This document shows, one piece after another, positions 17,266 to 26,239 of a DNA stretch of 64,000 nucleotides. Position 1 is the stretch's first letter. Each line of letters starts with the position of its first letter. The position numbers and the translations under genes are program-made. Location: positions 1,116,001-1,180,000 of the forward strand of contig NZ_VJYI01000001.1 of NCBI RefSeq assembly GCF_008065375.1, written 5' to 3'. The notes under the pieces were generated by a model. That model searched no databases and was not told the DNA's origin. It was given only the letters and a program-made list of their open reading frames with translations. The stretch comes from Nonomuraea sp. SYSU D8015. Its GTDB lineage: Bacteria > Actinomycetota > Actinomycetes > Streptosporangiales > Streptosporangiaceae.

Positions 17266-19203
17266 ATGCGCACGATCACGGCCGCCGCCGCGGCGGCCCT
17301 CCTCGTCCTGCCCTTCGTCCCGTTGGCCAGCGCCGCCGACGCGGCGTCGGGACCCCCGATGGGCTGGAGCAGCCGCTCGCTCGGCTGCTCGGTCTCCGAG
17401 GCGTCGGTGCGGAAGGCCGCCGACGCCATGGCCGCCCTCGTCCCGGCCGGCTACCGGTACGTCATCGTCGACGACTGCTGGCTGGCCCCGCAACGCAGCG
17501 GCGGCGCCCTCGCCCCCGACCCCGGCCGTTTCCCCGGCGGGATCAAGGCCCTGGCCGACTACGTGCACGGCAAGGGCATGAAACTCGGCCTCAGCCTGTC
17601 GGCCGGCACCAAGGCCTGCGCGGGCGGCGGTCCCGGCTCGTACAAGAGCGAGGCCGCCGACGCCGCCCAGGTCAAGGAGTGGGGCGTCGACTACGTCAAG
17701 TACGACTGGTGCTCCATCCCCACCGCCGACTTCCCCGGCCAGAACGTCCAGCAGATCGCCCAGACCCTCTACCCGCGCATGCGCCAGGCCCTCGGCGACG
17801 ACGTCGTGTTCGCCATGAACAATGAGGACGGCAGCACCGTGCCCTGGCTGTGGGGCAAGGACGCGGGCGCCACCACCTGGCGCACCAACGTCTACAACCG
17901 GCCCATCCCCGACTCCTACGCGACCATGGTCGACATCTGGGAGTTCAACCAGCTCAGGGCCGAGTACGCGGGCCAGGGCAGCTGGGCCGACCCCGACCTG
18001 ATCCAGGCCGGGCGCGGCGGGATGACCGACACCGAATACCGCACCCAGGTCACGCTCTGGGCCATGGGCGCGGCCCCGCTCGTCCTGCAGGCCGACCCGG
18101 CGGCCGCGCCGGCGGCGATCGTGGCCGACCCCGAGGTGATCGCCGTCGACCAGGACCCCCTCGGCGCCCACGGCCGGTTCGTGAAGACCGACGGCTGGTA
18201 CCACGTGCTGTCGAAGCCCCTCGCGAACGGCGACCGGGCGATCGCGCTGTTCAACGAGAGCGACCGCGCGGCCACGATCTCCACCACGCTCGGCCGCTCC
18301 CGCTACCGGGTCGAGGACCTGTGGACCGGCGCGGTGTCCTCCACCTCGGGCGAGCTGGCCGCCCAGGTGCCCGCGCACGCGGCCCTGCTCTTCCGGGTAG
18401 CCGAGAGCCGCGAGCAGGCGCCGCCGCTGGTGACGTTCGAGGCCGACCCGCCGAAGTTCCCCGGCGACGACCGCCCGTCGGTGCTGGAGCCGGGCAGGAC
18501 CGGCGAGATCGTCACCCGGGTCACCAACACGGGCGCCACCGCGCGGCTGCGCGACGTCGAGGTCACGGCGTCCGCCCCGCAGGGATGGCAGATCGCCGCC
18601 CGCACCCCCGCCAGGACCGGGCGGCTCGACGGCGGCGAGACCTTCACCGTGACGTGGGCCGTCACCCCGCCCGCCGACGCCGCGCCGGGGAACCACCAGG
18701 TGACCTTCGCCCAGGGCGACCGGACCGCCACGGCCGTCGTGACCGTCGCCACCGCGCCGGGGCCGGGCCGGACCTTCCTCAGCGACGTGGCCTGGACCAG
18801 CGCCAGGAACCACTTCGGCCCGGTCGAGAAGGACACCAGCAACGGCGAGCGCGCGGCGGGCGACGGCCGCCCGATCACCGTCGAGGGCGTCCGGTACGCC
18901 AAGGGCCTCGGCGCCCACGCGCCCGCCGACATCGAGTACTACACCGCCGGCCGCTGCTCGACGGTCGAGTTCCAGGCCGGGATCGACGACGAGGTCGGCA
19001 CGGCCGGATCCGCCGGGTTCGAGGTCTGGGCCGACGGCGGCCGGGTGGCCTACTCGGGCCTGCTCACCGGCGCCATGCCCGCCCGCAAGGTCACCGCGTC
19101 CATCGAGGGCGCCCGGTTCGTCCGGCTGGTCGCGACCAACGGCGGCGACAACGCCACCTCCGACCACGTCGACTTCGCCGACGCCACCATCACCTGCAAG
19201 TAG
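17266..19203 (+). CDS. Secreted GH27 alpha-galactosidase with NEW3 and NPCBM domains
   Basis: 645 residues with a Sec signal of about 23. The GH27 barrel (about 28-290) carries VIVDDCW, the nucleophile Asp147 in VKYDWC and the acid/base Asp242 in WADPDLI, where the more usual residue before Asp is Asn. A beta-sandwich follows, then a NEW3 domain (about 390-495, GRTGEIVTRVTNTGATARL) and a C-terminal NPCBM galactose-binding-like module (about 505-645, YAKGLGAHAPADIEYY). It acts outside the cell on terminal alpha-galactosyl or alpha-N-acetylgalactosaminyl residues. It complements the cytoplasmic GH36 enzyme of the same operon. Confidence 0.9.
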   Translation: MRTITAAAAAALLVLPFVPLASAADAASGPPMGWSSRSLGCSVSEASVRKAADAMAALVPAGYRYVIVDDCWLAPQRSGGALAPDPGRFPGGIKALADYVHGKGMKLGLSLSAGTKACAGGGPGSYKSEAADAAQVKEWGVDYVKYDWCSIPTADFPGQNVQQIAQTLYPRMRQALGDDVVFAMNNEDGSTVPWLWGKDAGATTWRTNVYNRPIPDSYATMVDIWEFNQLRAEYAGQGSWADPDLIQAGRGGMTDTEYRTQVTLWAMGAAPLVLQADPAAAPAAIVADPEVIAVDQDPLGAHGRFVKTDGWYHVLSKPLANGDRAIALFNESDRAATISTTLGRSRYRVEDLWTGAVSSTSGELAAQVPAHAALLFRVAESREQAPPLVTFEADPPKFPGDDRPSVLEPGRTGEIVTRVTNTGATARLRDVEVTASAPQGWQIAARTPARTGRLDGGETFTVTWAVTPPADAAPGNHQVTFAQGDRTATAVVTVATAPGPGRTFLSDVAWTSARNHFGPVEKDTSNGERAAGDGRPITVEGVRYAKGLGAHAPADIEYYTAGRCSTVEFQAGIDDEVGTAGSAGFEVWADGGRVAYSGLLTGAMPARKVTASIEGARFVRLVATNGGDNATSDHVDFADATITCK

Positions 19204-19213
19204 AAGGAGATCC

Positions 19214-20812
19214 GTGATCGTTCCCAAGCCCGTCAAGCACGAGTCCAGGCCGGGCTCGTTCGTCCTCGACAGCCGCACCTCGCTCGCCGCCGATCCCGAG
19301 TTGAGCGAGGTGGCCGCCTGGCTGCGCGGCGAGCTGGCCCCTCTCACCGGCGGCGAGCTGCTGCCGGGACCGGGCTCGGGAACGATCACCCTCGCCCTCG
19401 GCGACCTGCCCCCGGAGGCCTACCGGCTGACCGTCGGACCGCAGGTCCAGATCGTCGCGGGCGGCCCTGCCGGGGCCTTCTACGGAGCCCAGACGTTCCG
19501 GCAGCTGCTCCCTGCCGCCGCCTTCAGGAAGGCCGCCAGAGGGCCTTTCACGGTGCCCGGCGCGTACGTCGAGGACGCGCCGCGGTTCCGGTGGCGCGGA
19601 TGCCTTCTCGACGTCGCCCGGCATTTCATGACCAAGCATGACGTGCTGCGCTTCATCGACCTGCTGGCCCTCCACAAGCTCAACGTGCTGCACCTGCACC
19701 TCACCGACGACCAGGGCTGGCGGATCGAGATCCGCCGCTACCCCAGGCTCACCGAGGTCGGGGCGTGGCGCAGGGAGAGCCAGACCGGCTGGAACGGCGC
19801 CATGGACGGCCGCCCGCACGGCGGCTACTACACCCAGGACGACATCAGGGAGATCGTCGCCTACGCCGCCCGCCGGCACGTCACGGTCGTCCCCGAGATC
19901 GACCTGCCGGGCCACACGCAGGCCGCCATCGCCGCCTACCCCGAGCTGGGCAACCTCGGCACGCCGCTGGAGGTGCGCACGACCTGGGGCGTCGGCGTGA
20001 ACGTGCTCAACGTCGAGGACACCACGATCGCGTTCTTCAAGAACGTGCTGGACGAGGTGCTGGAGCTGTTCCCCGGCCCGTACGTGTGCGTCGGCGGCGA
20101 CGAGTGCCGCAAGGACCAGTGGAGGGCCAGCCCGGCAGCCCGGCGCCGCATCGCCGAGCTGGGCCTGCGGGACGAGGAGGAGCTGCAGAGCTGGTTCATC
20201 CACCAGTTCGACGCCTACCTGACCGAGCGCGGCCGCAGGCTCGTCGGCTGGGACGAGATCCTCGAAGGCGGCCTGGCGCCCGGCGCGGTGGTCGCCTCCT
20301 GGCGCGGCGAGCTGGGCGCGGTGGCCGCCGCCCGGCGCGGCCACGACGTGATCAACTGCTCCAACACGAGCCTCTACCTGGACTACCGGCAGGCGCCGGG
20401 GGAGGAGGAGCCGGCGCCGTTCGGGACCGTGCTGACCCTGGAGGACGTCTACGCCTTCGAGCCCGTCCCCGAGGAGCTGCGCGGCGACCCGGCCGCCTCC
20501 CGCGTGCTGGGCGCCCAGTGCGGCGTCTGGACAGAGCTGATCGACTCCAGCCGGCGCGTCGACTACATGGCCTTCCCCAGGCTCGCGGCCTTCGCCGAGA
20601 CGGTGTGGGGCTCCGCCGAGCGGGACCTGGCCGGCTTCCGCGAGCGGCTGGTCGCGCACCTGCCCCGGCTGGACGCGATCGGCGTGGAGTATCGCCGCGC
20701 GGAGGGCCCGCTGCCCTGGCAGACCCGGCCGGGTGTGCCGGGGCGGCCTGAGGACCCGGAGCGCTGGCAAGCCAAGATCGACGCCTGGACGAGCAACCTG
20801 CGGACGCTCTAA
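19214..20812 (+). CDS. GH20 beta-N-acetylhexosaminidase
   Basis: 532 residues without an obvious signal peptide, so probably cytoplasmic. The GH20b domain (about 1-115) is followed by the barrel with RGCLLDVARHF, HLHLTDDQGWRIEI, EIDLPGHTQAA and the catalytic Asp296-Glu297 pair in VGGDECRK. Tryptophans for the N-acetyl pocket are present (ASWRGE, CGVWTE). It removes terminal beta-GlcNAc or beta-GalNAc by substrate-assisted catalysis. It is the last gene of the operon, ten bases after the GH27 gene, with an AAGGAG site. It ends four bases into the convergent DUF2087 gene. Confidence 0.93.
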   Translation: MIVPKPVKHESRPGSFVLDSRTSLAADPELSEVAAWLRGELAPLTGGELLPGPGSGTITLALGDLPPEAYRLTVGPQVQIVAGGPAGAFYGAQTFRQLLPAAAFRKAARGPFTVPGAYVEDAPRFRWRGCLLDVARHFMTKHDVLRFIDLLALHKLNVLHLHLTDDQGWRIEIRRYPRLTEVGAWRRESQTGWNGAMDGRPHGGYYTQDDIREIVAYAARRHVTVVPEIDLPGHTQAAIAAYPELGNLGTPLEVRTTWGVGVNVLNVEDTTIAFFKNVLDEVLELFPGPYVCVGGDECRKDQWRASPAARRRIAELGLRDEEELQSWFIHQFDAYLTERGRRLVGWDEILEGGLAPGAVVASWRGELGAVAAARRGHDVINCSNTSLYLDYRQAPGEEEPAPFGTVLTLEDVYAFEPVPEELRGDPAASRVLGAQCGVWTELIDSSRRVDYMAFPRLAAFAETVWGSAERDLAGFRERLVAHLPRLDAIGVEYRRAEGPLPWQTRPGVPGRPEDPERWQAKIDAWTSNLRTL

Positions 20813-21303
20813 AGGTCCACGGGGCCGCCGCTGCGCCAGTAGACGTTGTCCTCCCTGGACAGCAGGTCCTCGTCCACCAGATAGCGCCGCAGGGCCGCGT
20901 AGTCGTCGTGGAAGGCCCGCAGTGCCACGTTGACGTCCTTCTCGGGATAGCGCACCCCGGGCTCGAACACCCTGGCGATGTAACGCAGTACCACGAGCCG
21001 CTTGTCGCGGCGCATCGCCAGGGTCGTCAGCCGTCCGTCCACCAGGAACGTGCGCAGCACCCGCTCCTCGGCGCTCAGCTCCTCGGCCGGCTCGGCGCGG
21101 GCCCGCATCAGCTCCCTGAACCGCTCGGGCGTGGCCCGCCACTCGCCGCTCTCGTCACGCGCCGCCAGCCCGCCGGCGGCCAGCTTGTGGAGCGTCTTGG
21201 GGGAGAGCCCGCCGGCGTCGCCGAGCACCAGGGAGGCGAAGGCCCGCAACGTGTCGTCCTGGTAGAGCAGCCCGAGGACGCGCCTGATCTCTTCGTCGCT
21301 CAC
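20809..21303 (-). CDS. DUF2087-domain protein with N-terminal winged-helix-like region
   Basis: 164 residues from a GTG at 21303. The C-terminal half (about 82-155, RVLRTFLVDGRLTTLAMRRDKRLVVLRYIARVF) matches the DUF2087 pattern, ending in DDYAALRRYLVDEDLL. The N-terminal half looks helical and may resemble a small winged helix. DUF2087 proteins are often regulator-like, but the function is unknown. An earlier in-frame ATG would overlap the divergent gene's start, so GTG is preferred. Only 17 bases separate the two divergent starts. Confidence 0.75.
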   Translation of the reverse strand: MSDEEIRRVLGLLYQDDTLRAFASLVLGDAGGLSPKTLHKLAAGGLAARDESGEWRATPERFRELMRARAEPAEELSAEERVLRTFLVDGRLTTLAMRRDKRLVVLRYIARVFEPGVRYPEKDVNVALRAFHDDYAALRRYLVDEDLLSREDNVYWRSGGPVDL

Positions 21304-21320
21304 CCCTACTATTTTGTCCC
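21304..21320. promoter_or_regulatory. Very short divergent spacer, probable leaderless starts
   Basis: The two starts (GTG 21303 leftward, ATG 21321 rightward) are 17 bases apart. TACTAT at 21307-21312 sits eight bases before the ATG, where a -10 element would place transcription start on the ATG itself. There is no room for a ribosome-binding site, so leaderless translation is likely rightward. Confidence 0.4.
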
Positions 21321-21884
21321 ATGATCGCACTGTTACTGGCGGCCACGATCGCCATCCCGAACAACTTCCTGCTGTACGAGAAGGACGCCGCCAAGAAGGA
21401 CGACGACCCGGAGACCAACTGGTCGGCCGGCAGCAAGACCTCGGCCCGGCTCGTCGTCAACCCCTGCCAGAAGGCCGGGCTCGGCCAGAGCGGGCGGAAG
21501 GCGGCCAGGACGCTCACCTACACGGCGGTCCCCGACTACTCCAAGTCGGAGCAGGTCATCCTCTACTCGTCACCGGCCGGCGCGGGCAAGGCCATGCGTG
21601 ACCTGGAGGCCGCGGTGCGCGCCTGCGGCACCAAGGCCTACCGCTACTCCGCCGCCGTCGTGGACTACGGCGACAAGGCGCTCAAGATCACGGGCCAGGC
21701 CTATCAGGGCAGGAAGGCGGCCGTCGGCGGCGAGCGGGCCCTCGTGACGCGCCGCGCGAACGCCCTGATCGTCTACACCGTGGGCGGCGAGTGGGGCAGG
21801 CCCGCCGCCGCCTCCGACTTCAAACAGCAGATCAAGGACACCAGACGCATGCTCGCCAAGGTGTGCACCATCGCCGACTGCTGA
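21321..21884 (+). CDS. Exported protein, possible PknH-like sensor domain
   Basis: 187 residues with a short hydrophobic N-terminus (MIALLLAATIA) that could be a signal. Four cysteines (in NPCQKAG, RACGTKAY, KVCTIADC) fit two disulfides. The fold pattern, with YSSPAGAGKAMRDLEAAVRAC, resembles the extracellular PknH-like sensor domains of actinobacteria. There is no kinase or membrane anchor in the gene. I do not recognise a specific family with confidence. Confidence 0.65.
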   Translation: MIALLLAATIAIPNNFLLYEKDAAKKDDDPETNWSAGSKTSARLVVNPCQKAGLGQSGRKAARTLTYTAVPDYSKSEQVILYSSPAGAGKAMRDLEAAVRACGTKAYRYSAAVVDYGDKALKITGQAYQGRKAAVGGERALVTRRANALIVYTVGGEWGRPAAASDFKQQIKDTRRMLAKVCTIADC

Positions 21885-21965
21885 AGTCACCAAATGTCTC
21901 GATCTTGGGACATTGCCATGACACGACGCCGACGTTGGACGGAAGAAACTGAATCCCAGACAGGC

Positions 21966-22003
21966 GTGTGCCGGGACGCCCTTGCCAGTCCGTTCCGGCA
22001 CAC
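21966..22003. terminator. Strong bidirectional terminator hairpin
   Basis: A 13-bp stem (21966-21978 with 21991-22003, one G-T pair) closes a 12-base loop between the converging exported-protein and helicase genes. It lies ten bases past the helicase stop. A weaker stem AATGTC/GACATT occurs at 21893-21914. Confidence 0.75.
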
Positions 22004-22012
22004 GGCTTGTCT

Positions 22013-24511
22013 TCACAGCCGGTTGAGCCCCTGCACGTGCAGCACGGCCCGGCCCTCCTCGTCCGACGCCGCCAGGTCGACCTGGGCGTCGATGCCCCAG
22101 TCGCCGTCGCCGGCCGGATCCTTGATCGTCTGGCGGACCTTCCAGAATCCGCTCTCCTCCTCGATGCGCAGCAGCGCGGGCCCGCGCGCGTCGGCGTCGG
22201 TGAAGATCTCCTCGTGGTCGGCGTAGTACGCGTCCAGCGCCGCACCCCAGTCCACGTCCGGAGCGAGCTCCTCCAGCTCCTCCTCCTTCTCCAGGGCGCA
22301 CAGCTCGACCAGCCGGAACATGGCGTTGCGCACCAGAACGCGGAAGGCGCGCGGATTGGCCGTGACCGGGCGGACCTTGGCCTCGAGCTGCTCCTGCTTC
22401 TCCAGCGCCTCGGCCGGGTTGGCCAGCTTCTCCCACTCGTCGATCAGCGAGGAGTCGACCTGCCGGACGAGCTCGCCCAGCCACTCGATGAGGTCGACCA
22501 GGTCGTCGGTCTTGAGGTGCTCGGGCACCGTGCGCGACAGCGTCCGGTAGGCGTCGGCTAGGTAACGCAGCACCGTGCCCTCGGAGCGGGCCAGCTCGTA
22601 GAACTGGATGTACTCGCTGAACGTCATGGCGCGCTCGAACATGTCGCGCACGACGGACTTCGGGCTGACGGTGTAGTCGCCCACCCACGGGTGGCCGCGG
22701 CGGTAGGTCTCGTACGCCCCGAGCAGCAGGTCCTCCAGCGGCATCGGGTACATCACCTCGGTGAGGGCGTCCATCCGCTCCTCGTAGTCGAGGCCGTCGG
22801 CCTTCATCTGCGCGACCGCCTCGCCGCGCGCCTTCTTCAGCTGGGCCGACAGGATCTGGCGCGGGTCGTCGAGGATGGCCTCCACGATCGACACGATGTC
22901 GAGGGCGTAGCTCGGCGACTCCTGGTCGAGCAGGTCGAAGGCGGCCAGGGCGAACGTCGACAACGCCTGGTTGAGCGCGAAGTCCTCCTGCAGCTCGATG
23001 GTCAGCCGGGCCCGCCTGCCCTGCTCGTCGGGCTCCTTGAGCTGCTCGACGATGCCTCCGGCCAGCAGCGACCGGTAGATGGCGATGGCCTGGCTGATGT
23101 GCCGCCGCTGCCACTTGCGGTCTTCGTGGTTGTCGGTCAGCAGGTGTTTCATCGCCTGGAAGCAGTCGCCGGGCCGGTTGATGACGGCCAGCAGCATCGC
23201 GTTGGTGACCTTGAAGCGCGAGGTGAGCGGCTCCGGCTCGGCCTCCTGCAGCTTCTGGAAGGTCTCCTCGCTCCAGCCGACGAAGCCCTCCGGCGGCTTC
23301 TTGCGCGCGTAGCCGCGCCGCCGCTTCGGGTCGTCGCCGATCTTCGCGAGGGCCCTGGCGTTCTCGATGTCGTGCTCGGGCGCCTGGCAGGCGACGTAGC
23401 CGATCGTGTCGAAGCCCGCCCGGCCGGCCCGGCCGGCGATCTGGTGGAACTCGCGGGCGCGCAGCCGGCGCACCTTGTTGCCGTCGTACTTCGACAGCGC
23501 GGTGAACAGCACCGTCCTGATCGGCACGTTGACGCCGACGCCGAGCGTGTCGGTGCCGCAGATGACCTTGAGCAGGCCCGCCTGGGCCAGCCGCTCCACC
23601 AGGCGCCGGTATTTCGGCAGCATGCCGGCGTGATGCACGCCGATGCCGTGGCGGACCAGCCGCGACAGCGCCCGCCCGAACCGGGTCGTGAAGCGGAATC
23701 CGCCGATCATCGCGGCGATGGCCTCCTTCTCGGCCTTCGTCGACATATTGATCGACATCAGCGCCTGGGCCCGCTCCATGGCCGCGGCCTGCGTGAAGTG
23801 CACGACGTAGACCGGGGCCTGGCCGGTCTTGAGCATCTCCTCCAGCGTCTCGTGGAGCGGGGTCATCCGGTAGGAGTAGACCAGCGGCACGGGCCGCTCG
23901 GCGTGCTTGACCACGGACGTCGGCCGGCCGGTGCGGCGGGTCAGGTCGCGCTCGAACATCGACACGTCGCCGAGCGTGGCCGACATGAGGATGAACTGCA
24001 CCTGCGGCAGCTCCAGCAGCGGCACCTGCCAGGCCCACCCGCGGTCGGGCTCGGCGTAGAAGTGGAACTCGTCCATCACGACCTGGCCGATGTCGGCCCG
24101 CGCGCCGTCGCGCAGCGCCACGTTGGCCAGGATCTCGGCCGTGCAGCAGATGATCGGCGCACCCGGGTTGACGCTGGCGTCGCCGGTCATCATGCCGACG
24201 TTCTCGGTGCCGAAGACGGCGCACAGGTCGAAGAACTTCTCCGACACCAGCGCCTTGATCGGCGCGGTGTAGAAGGTGCGCACGTCCCGCGTCAGCGCGG
24301 TGAAGTGGGCCCCGGCGGCCACCAGCGACTTGCCCGAGCCCGTCGGCGTGGCCAGGATCAGGTTGCTGCCGGAGACGACCTCGATGAGCGCCTCTTCCTG
24401 GGCGGGATAGAGGGTGAGCCCCCGTTCGGAGTTCCACTGGACGAAGGCGTCGAAGATGGCGTCCGGATCGGCGTCGATCTCTTCGGGCAGGCGGTCAACG
24501 AGTAGGCTCAC
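22013..24511 (-). CDS. DEAD/DEAH-box RNA helicase with DUF3516 domain
   Basis: 832 residues from a GTG at 24511 preceded by AGGATAGGGAG. Helicase motifs are in order: Q-motif-like LYPAQEEAL, Walker A ATPTGSGKS (54-62), DEFHFY (Walker B, near 140), SATLGD, and motif VI QIAGRAGRAG near 345. The following ~480 residues form the DUF3516 region typical of actinobacterial Ski2-like helicases. It is probably cytoplasmic and acts in RNA or ribonucleoprotein remodelling. Length matches actinobacterial homologues. It stands alone, ending at a strong hairpin. Confidence 0.9.
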   Translation of the reverse strand: MSLLVDRLPEEIDADPDAIFDAFVQWNSERGLTLYPAQEEALIEVVSGSNLILATPTGSGKSLVAAGAHFTALTRDVRTFYTAPIKALVSEKFFDLCAVFGTENVGMMTGDASVNPGAPIICCTAEILANVALRDGARADIGQVVMDEFHFYAEPDRGWAWQVPLLELPQVQFILMSATLGDVSMFERDLTRRTGRPTSVVKHAERPVPLVYSYRMTPLHETLEEMLKTGQAPVYVVHFTQAAAMERAQALMSINMSTKAEKEAIAAMIGGFRFTTRFGRALSRLVRHGIGVHHAGMLPKYRRLVERLAQAGLLKVICGTDTLGVGVNVPIRTVLFTALSKYDGNKVRRLRAREFHQIAGRAGRAGFDTIGYVACQAPEHDIENARALAKIGDDPKRRRGYARKKPPEGFVGWSEETFQKLQEAEPEPLTSRFKVTNAMLLAVINRPGDCFQAMKHLLTDNHEDRKWQRRHISQAIAIYRSLLAGGIVEQLKEPDEQGRRARLTIELQEDFALNQALSTFALAAFDLLDQESPSYALDIVSIVEAILDDPRQILSAQLKKARGEAVAQMKADGLDYEERMDALTEVMYPMPLEDLLLGAYETYRRGHPWVGDYTVSPKSVVRDMFERAMTFSEYIQFYELARSEGTVLRYLADAYRTLSRTVPEHLKTDDLVDLIEWLGELVRQVDSSLIDEWEKLANPAEALEKQEQLEAKVRPVTANPRAFRVLVRNAMFRLVELCALEKEEELEELAPDVDWGAALDAYYADHEEIFTDADARGPALLRIEEESGFWKVRQTIKDPAGDGDWGIDAQVDLAASDEEGRAVLHVQGLNRL

Positions 24512-24589
24512 GCTCCCTATCCTGCCGAAGTTTGCCCGATGGTCGAACCGCTCCCGCGCATCCCGGGTCAACCTGGAGCCCCGGGACCG

Positions 24590-25987
24590 TCACGCCCGCG
24601 CCCGCGGCGCGGTCATCAGCAGCCCGCCCATCAGCGCCAGCACCGCCAGGAACGGCCCGCCGCCGGGCGCGAAACCGCCTACGGTCAGCGTCAGCACCCC
24701 GCCGCCGACCAGCGTGGCCGCCGCCAGCATGCCGCCCCAGCCGGCGGCGCCGTACGGCAGCGCGGGCGGTGTCTCGAACCTGGCGAACACCTTGATCAGC
24801 GGCCACATGACCAGGCACAGCAGCCCGAACCAGAGCGGCCACCCGGCCCACCAGAACGCGCTGCCCGGGGCCGGTGTGTCGATCCGCAGGAGCACCACCA
24901 CGAGCCCGGTCACCACGAACAGGGCCGGCATGTGCCACAGGTACACCGTCATGATCCGCGACCCGGCCCACTCCAGCAGCCGCCCTGCGTCCAATGGTCG
25001 CACTCGCACGGGGCTCCGCTGGTCACGCAAGCTACCGCTCTCCGCCCCAGGCTCGCGCTCCGTGTCGAACGGTCGCGCTCGCACGGGGCTCCGCTGCTCC
25101 GTGCGCAGCCGCAGCAGCCGCATCAGCCACGGCCGCAGCAGCACGGCCAGCCCGACCTGACCGGCGCCCACGGCGAGCATCGCGAGCGTGGGCGGCGCCA
25201 TGTTGGAGATCTCCGCGCCGGGCAGGCCGATCATGCTGCCCGGGTACGGCCCGAACGCCACCAGCAGCGCCGCCGCCCCGAACCCGCCCGCCGCCAGCGC
25301 CCAGGGCCGCCGCAAGCGGCCCTCGGCGTAGAAGAAGCCCAGCTGATGCACGGCCAGCCACACGAACACGACGTTCAGGAAGCCCACCGCCTCGAACCCG
25401 GTCGAGAACCGCGCCACGTCCGTCACCACGGCGCCGGTCGCCAGCGCCGCCGGGACGAGGAAGCCGTGCCGTTCGTGCAGACGCAGCGCGTACGGGGTCG
25501 CCAGGATCGCGATCAGATAGACGGCGAGGAACCACAGCAGTTGCCCGGTCAGCCGCGCCCCCACCTCCAGTGGCTGCTCCGGCACGCCGAAGGTGAGCAG
25601 CACGTGGGGGAGCGGGATCCACACGGCCGCCAGCGGCAGCAGCGGCCAGGCCAGCCGCCGCAGCCGCGCCGCCAGCCACCGCGGCGCGCCCTGGGCGGAC
25701 CGGCCGAAGCTGATGGCGTTCGCCGCGCCGCCCGCGAAGAACACCAGCGGCATGACCTGGCTGAGCCACGTCACCACCCACACGCCCGGGGTGGCCAGCG
25801 CGTTGCCCGTGGTCAGCCGGACGCCGTCGTAGGACAGCACCGGGATCGTCCAGTGCTGGAACACGATGAGCGCCATCCCCGCCACGCGCAGCAGGTCGAT
25901 GAACGGGTCCCGCGCCTTGGGGGAGGCCTTCGCCTTGGGGGACGCGTTCGCGACCGGGGCGACCGGGCGGTCCAGGAGGACGGTCAT
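24590..25987 (-). CDS. Acyltransferase-3-family membrane protein
   Basis: 465 residues with about ten membrane helices. DPFIDLLRVAGMALIVFQHW near 27-46 is the acyltransferase-3 opening; His45 is the expected catalytic residue. Such enzymes O-acylate sugars or envelope polymers. Between helices, residues about 297-332 are encoded by two copies of a dispersed repeat and read QRSPVRARPFDT and QRSPVRVRPLDAG; homologues would not be expected to carry this Arg-Pro loop. The insertion preserves the frame and lies between membrane segments. The ATG at 25987 has no Shine-Dalgarno sequence. Confidence 0.8.
   Translation of the reverse strand: MTVLLDRPVAPVANASPKAKASPKARDPFIDLLRVAGMALIVFQHWTIPVLSYDGVRLTTGNALATPGVWVVTWLSQVMPLVFFAGGAANAISFGRSAQGAPRWLAARLRRLAWPLLPLAAVWIPLPHVLLTFGVPEQPLEVGARLTGQLLWFLAVYLIAILATPYALRLHERHGFLVPAALATGAVVTDVARFSTGFEAVGFLNVVFVWLAVHQLGFFYAEGRLRRPWALAAGGFGAAALLVAFGPYPGSMIGLPGAEISNMAPPTLAMLAVGAGQVGLAVLLRPWLMRLLRLRTEQRSPVRARPFDTEREPGAESGSLRDQRSPVRVRPLDAGRLLEWAGSRIMTVYLWHMPALFVVTGLVVVLLRIDTPAPGSAFWWAGWPLWFGLLCLVMWPLIKVFARFETPPALPYGAAGWGGMLAAATLVGGGVLTLTVGGFAPGGGPFLAVLALMGGLLMTAPRARA
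24994..25063 (+). repeat. Dispersed repeat, copy A (70 bp)
   Basis: It begins ATGGTCGCACTCGCACGGGG and runs to GCTCCGT. It is nearly identical to the inverted copy at 26006-26077 (two substitutions and two one-base indels). It lies inside the acyltransferase gene without breaking the frame. Confidence 0.85.
25068..25096 (+). repeat. Dispersed repeat, partial copy B (29 bp)
   Basis: It matches the first 29 or so bases of copy A (GGTCGCGCTCGCACGGGGCT...), four bases after copy A ends and in the same orientation. It suggests partial tandem duplication after insertion. Confidence 0.75.
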
Positions 25988-26005
25988 GGGGGAGCCTCGA
26001 TTCGG

Positions 26006-26077
26006 ACGGAGCGGCGAGCCTGGGGGCGTAGAGCGGTAGCTCGCGTGACCAGCGGAGCCCCGTGCGAGTGCGACCAT
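26006..26077 (-). repeat. Dispersed repeat, inverted copy C (72 bp)
   Basis: This is the reverse complement of copy A, placed about 20 bases upstream of the acyltransferase start and within the 252-bp region shared with the divergent sensor kinase. It could form part of the leader of the acyltransferase mRNA and pair with copy A. Confidence 0.85.
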
Positions 26078-26239
26078 CAGACTCAGAGTCGATGGCTCAA
26101 GGCTCCCGCCGGGGCGGCCACGGCACATTGACGTGAGCCGCCGTCTCGAGGTCAAGATCGCACCACCGCCCGGGGTAGGGCTGTCCCTACCCCCACACGC
26201 CTGCGCACCCGCTCGTCACGCGCGGGCCGAGGCCCTAGC

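Noticed and set aside
17242..21142. Very long leftward frames opposite the GH27 and GH20 genes
   Set aside because: They contain no recognisable domains, and the rightward glycosidases have full catalytic motifs and correctly spaced starts.
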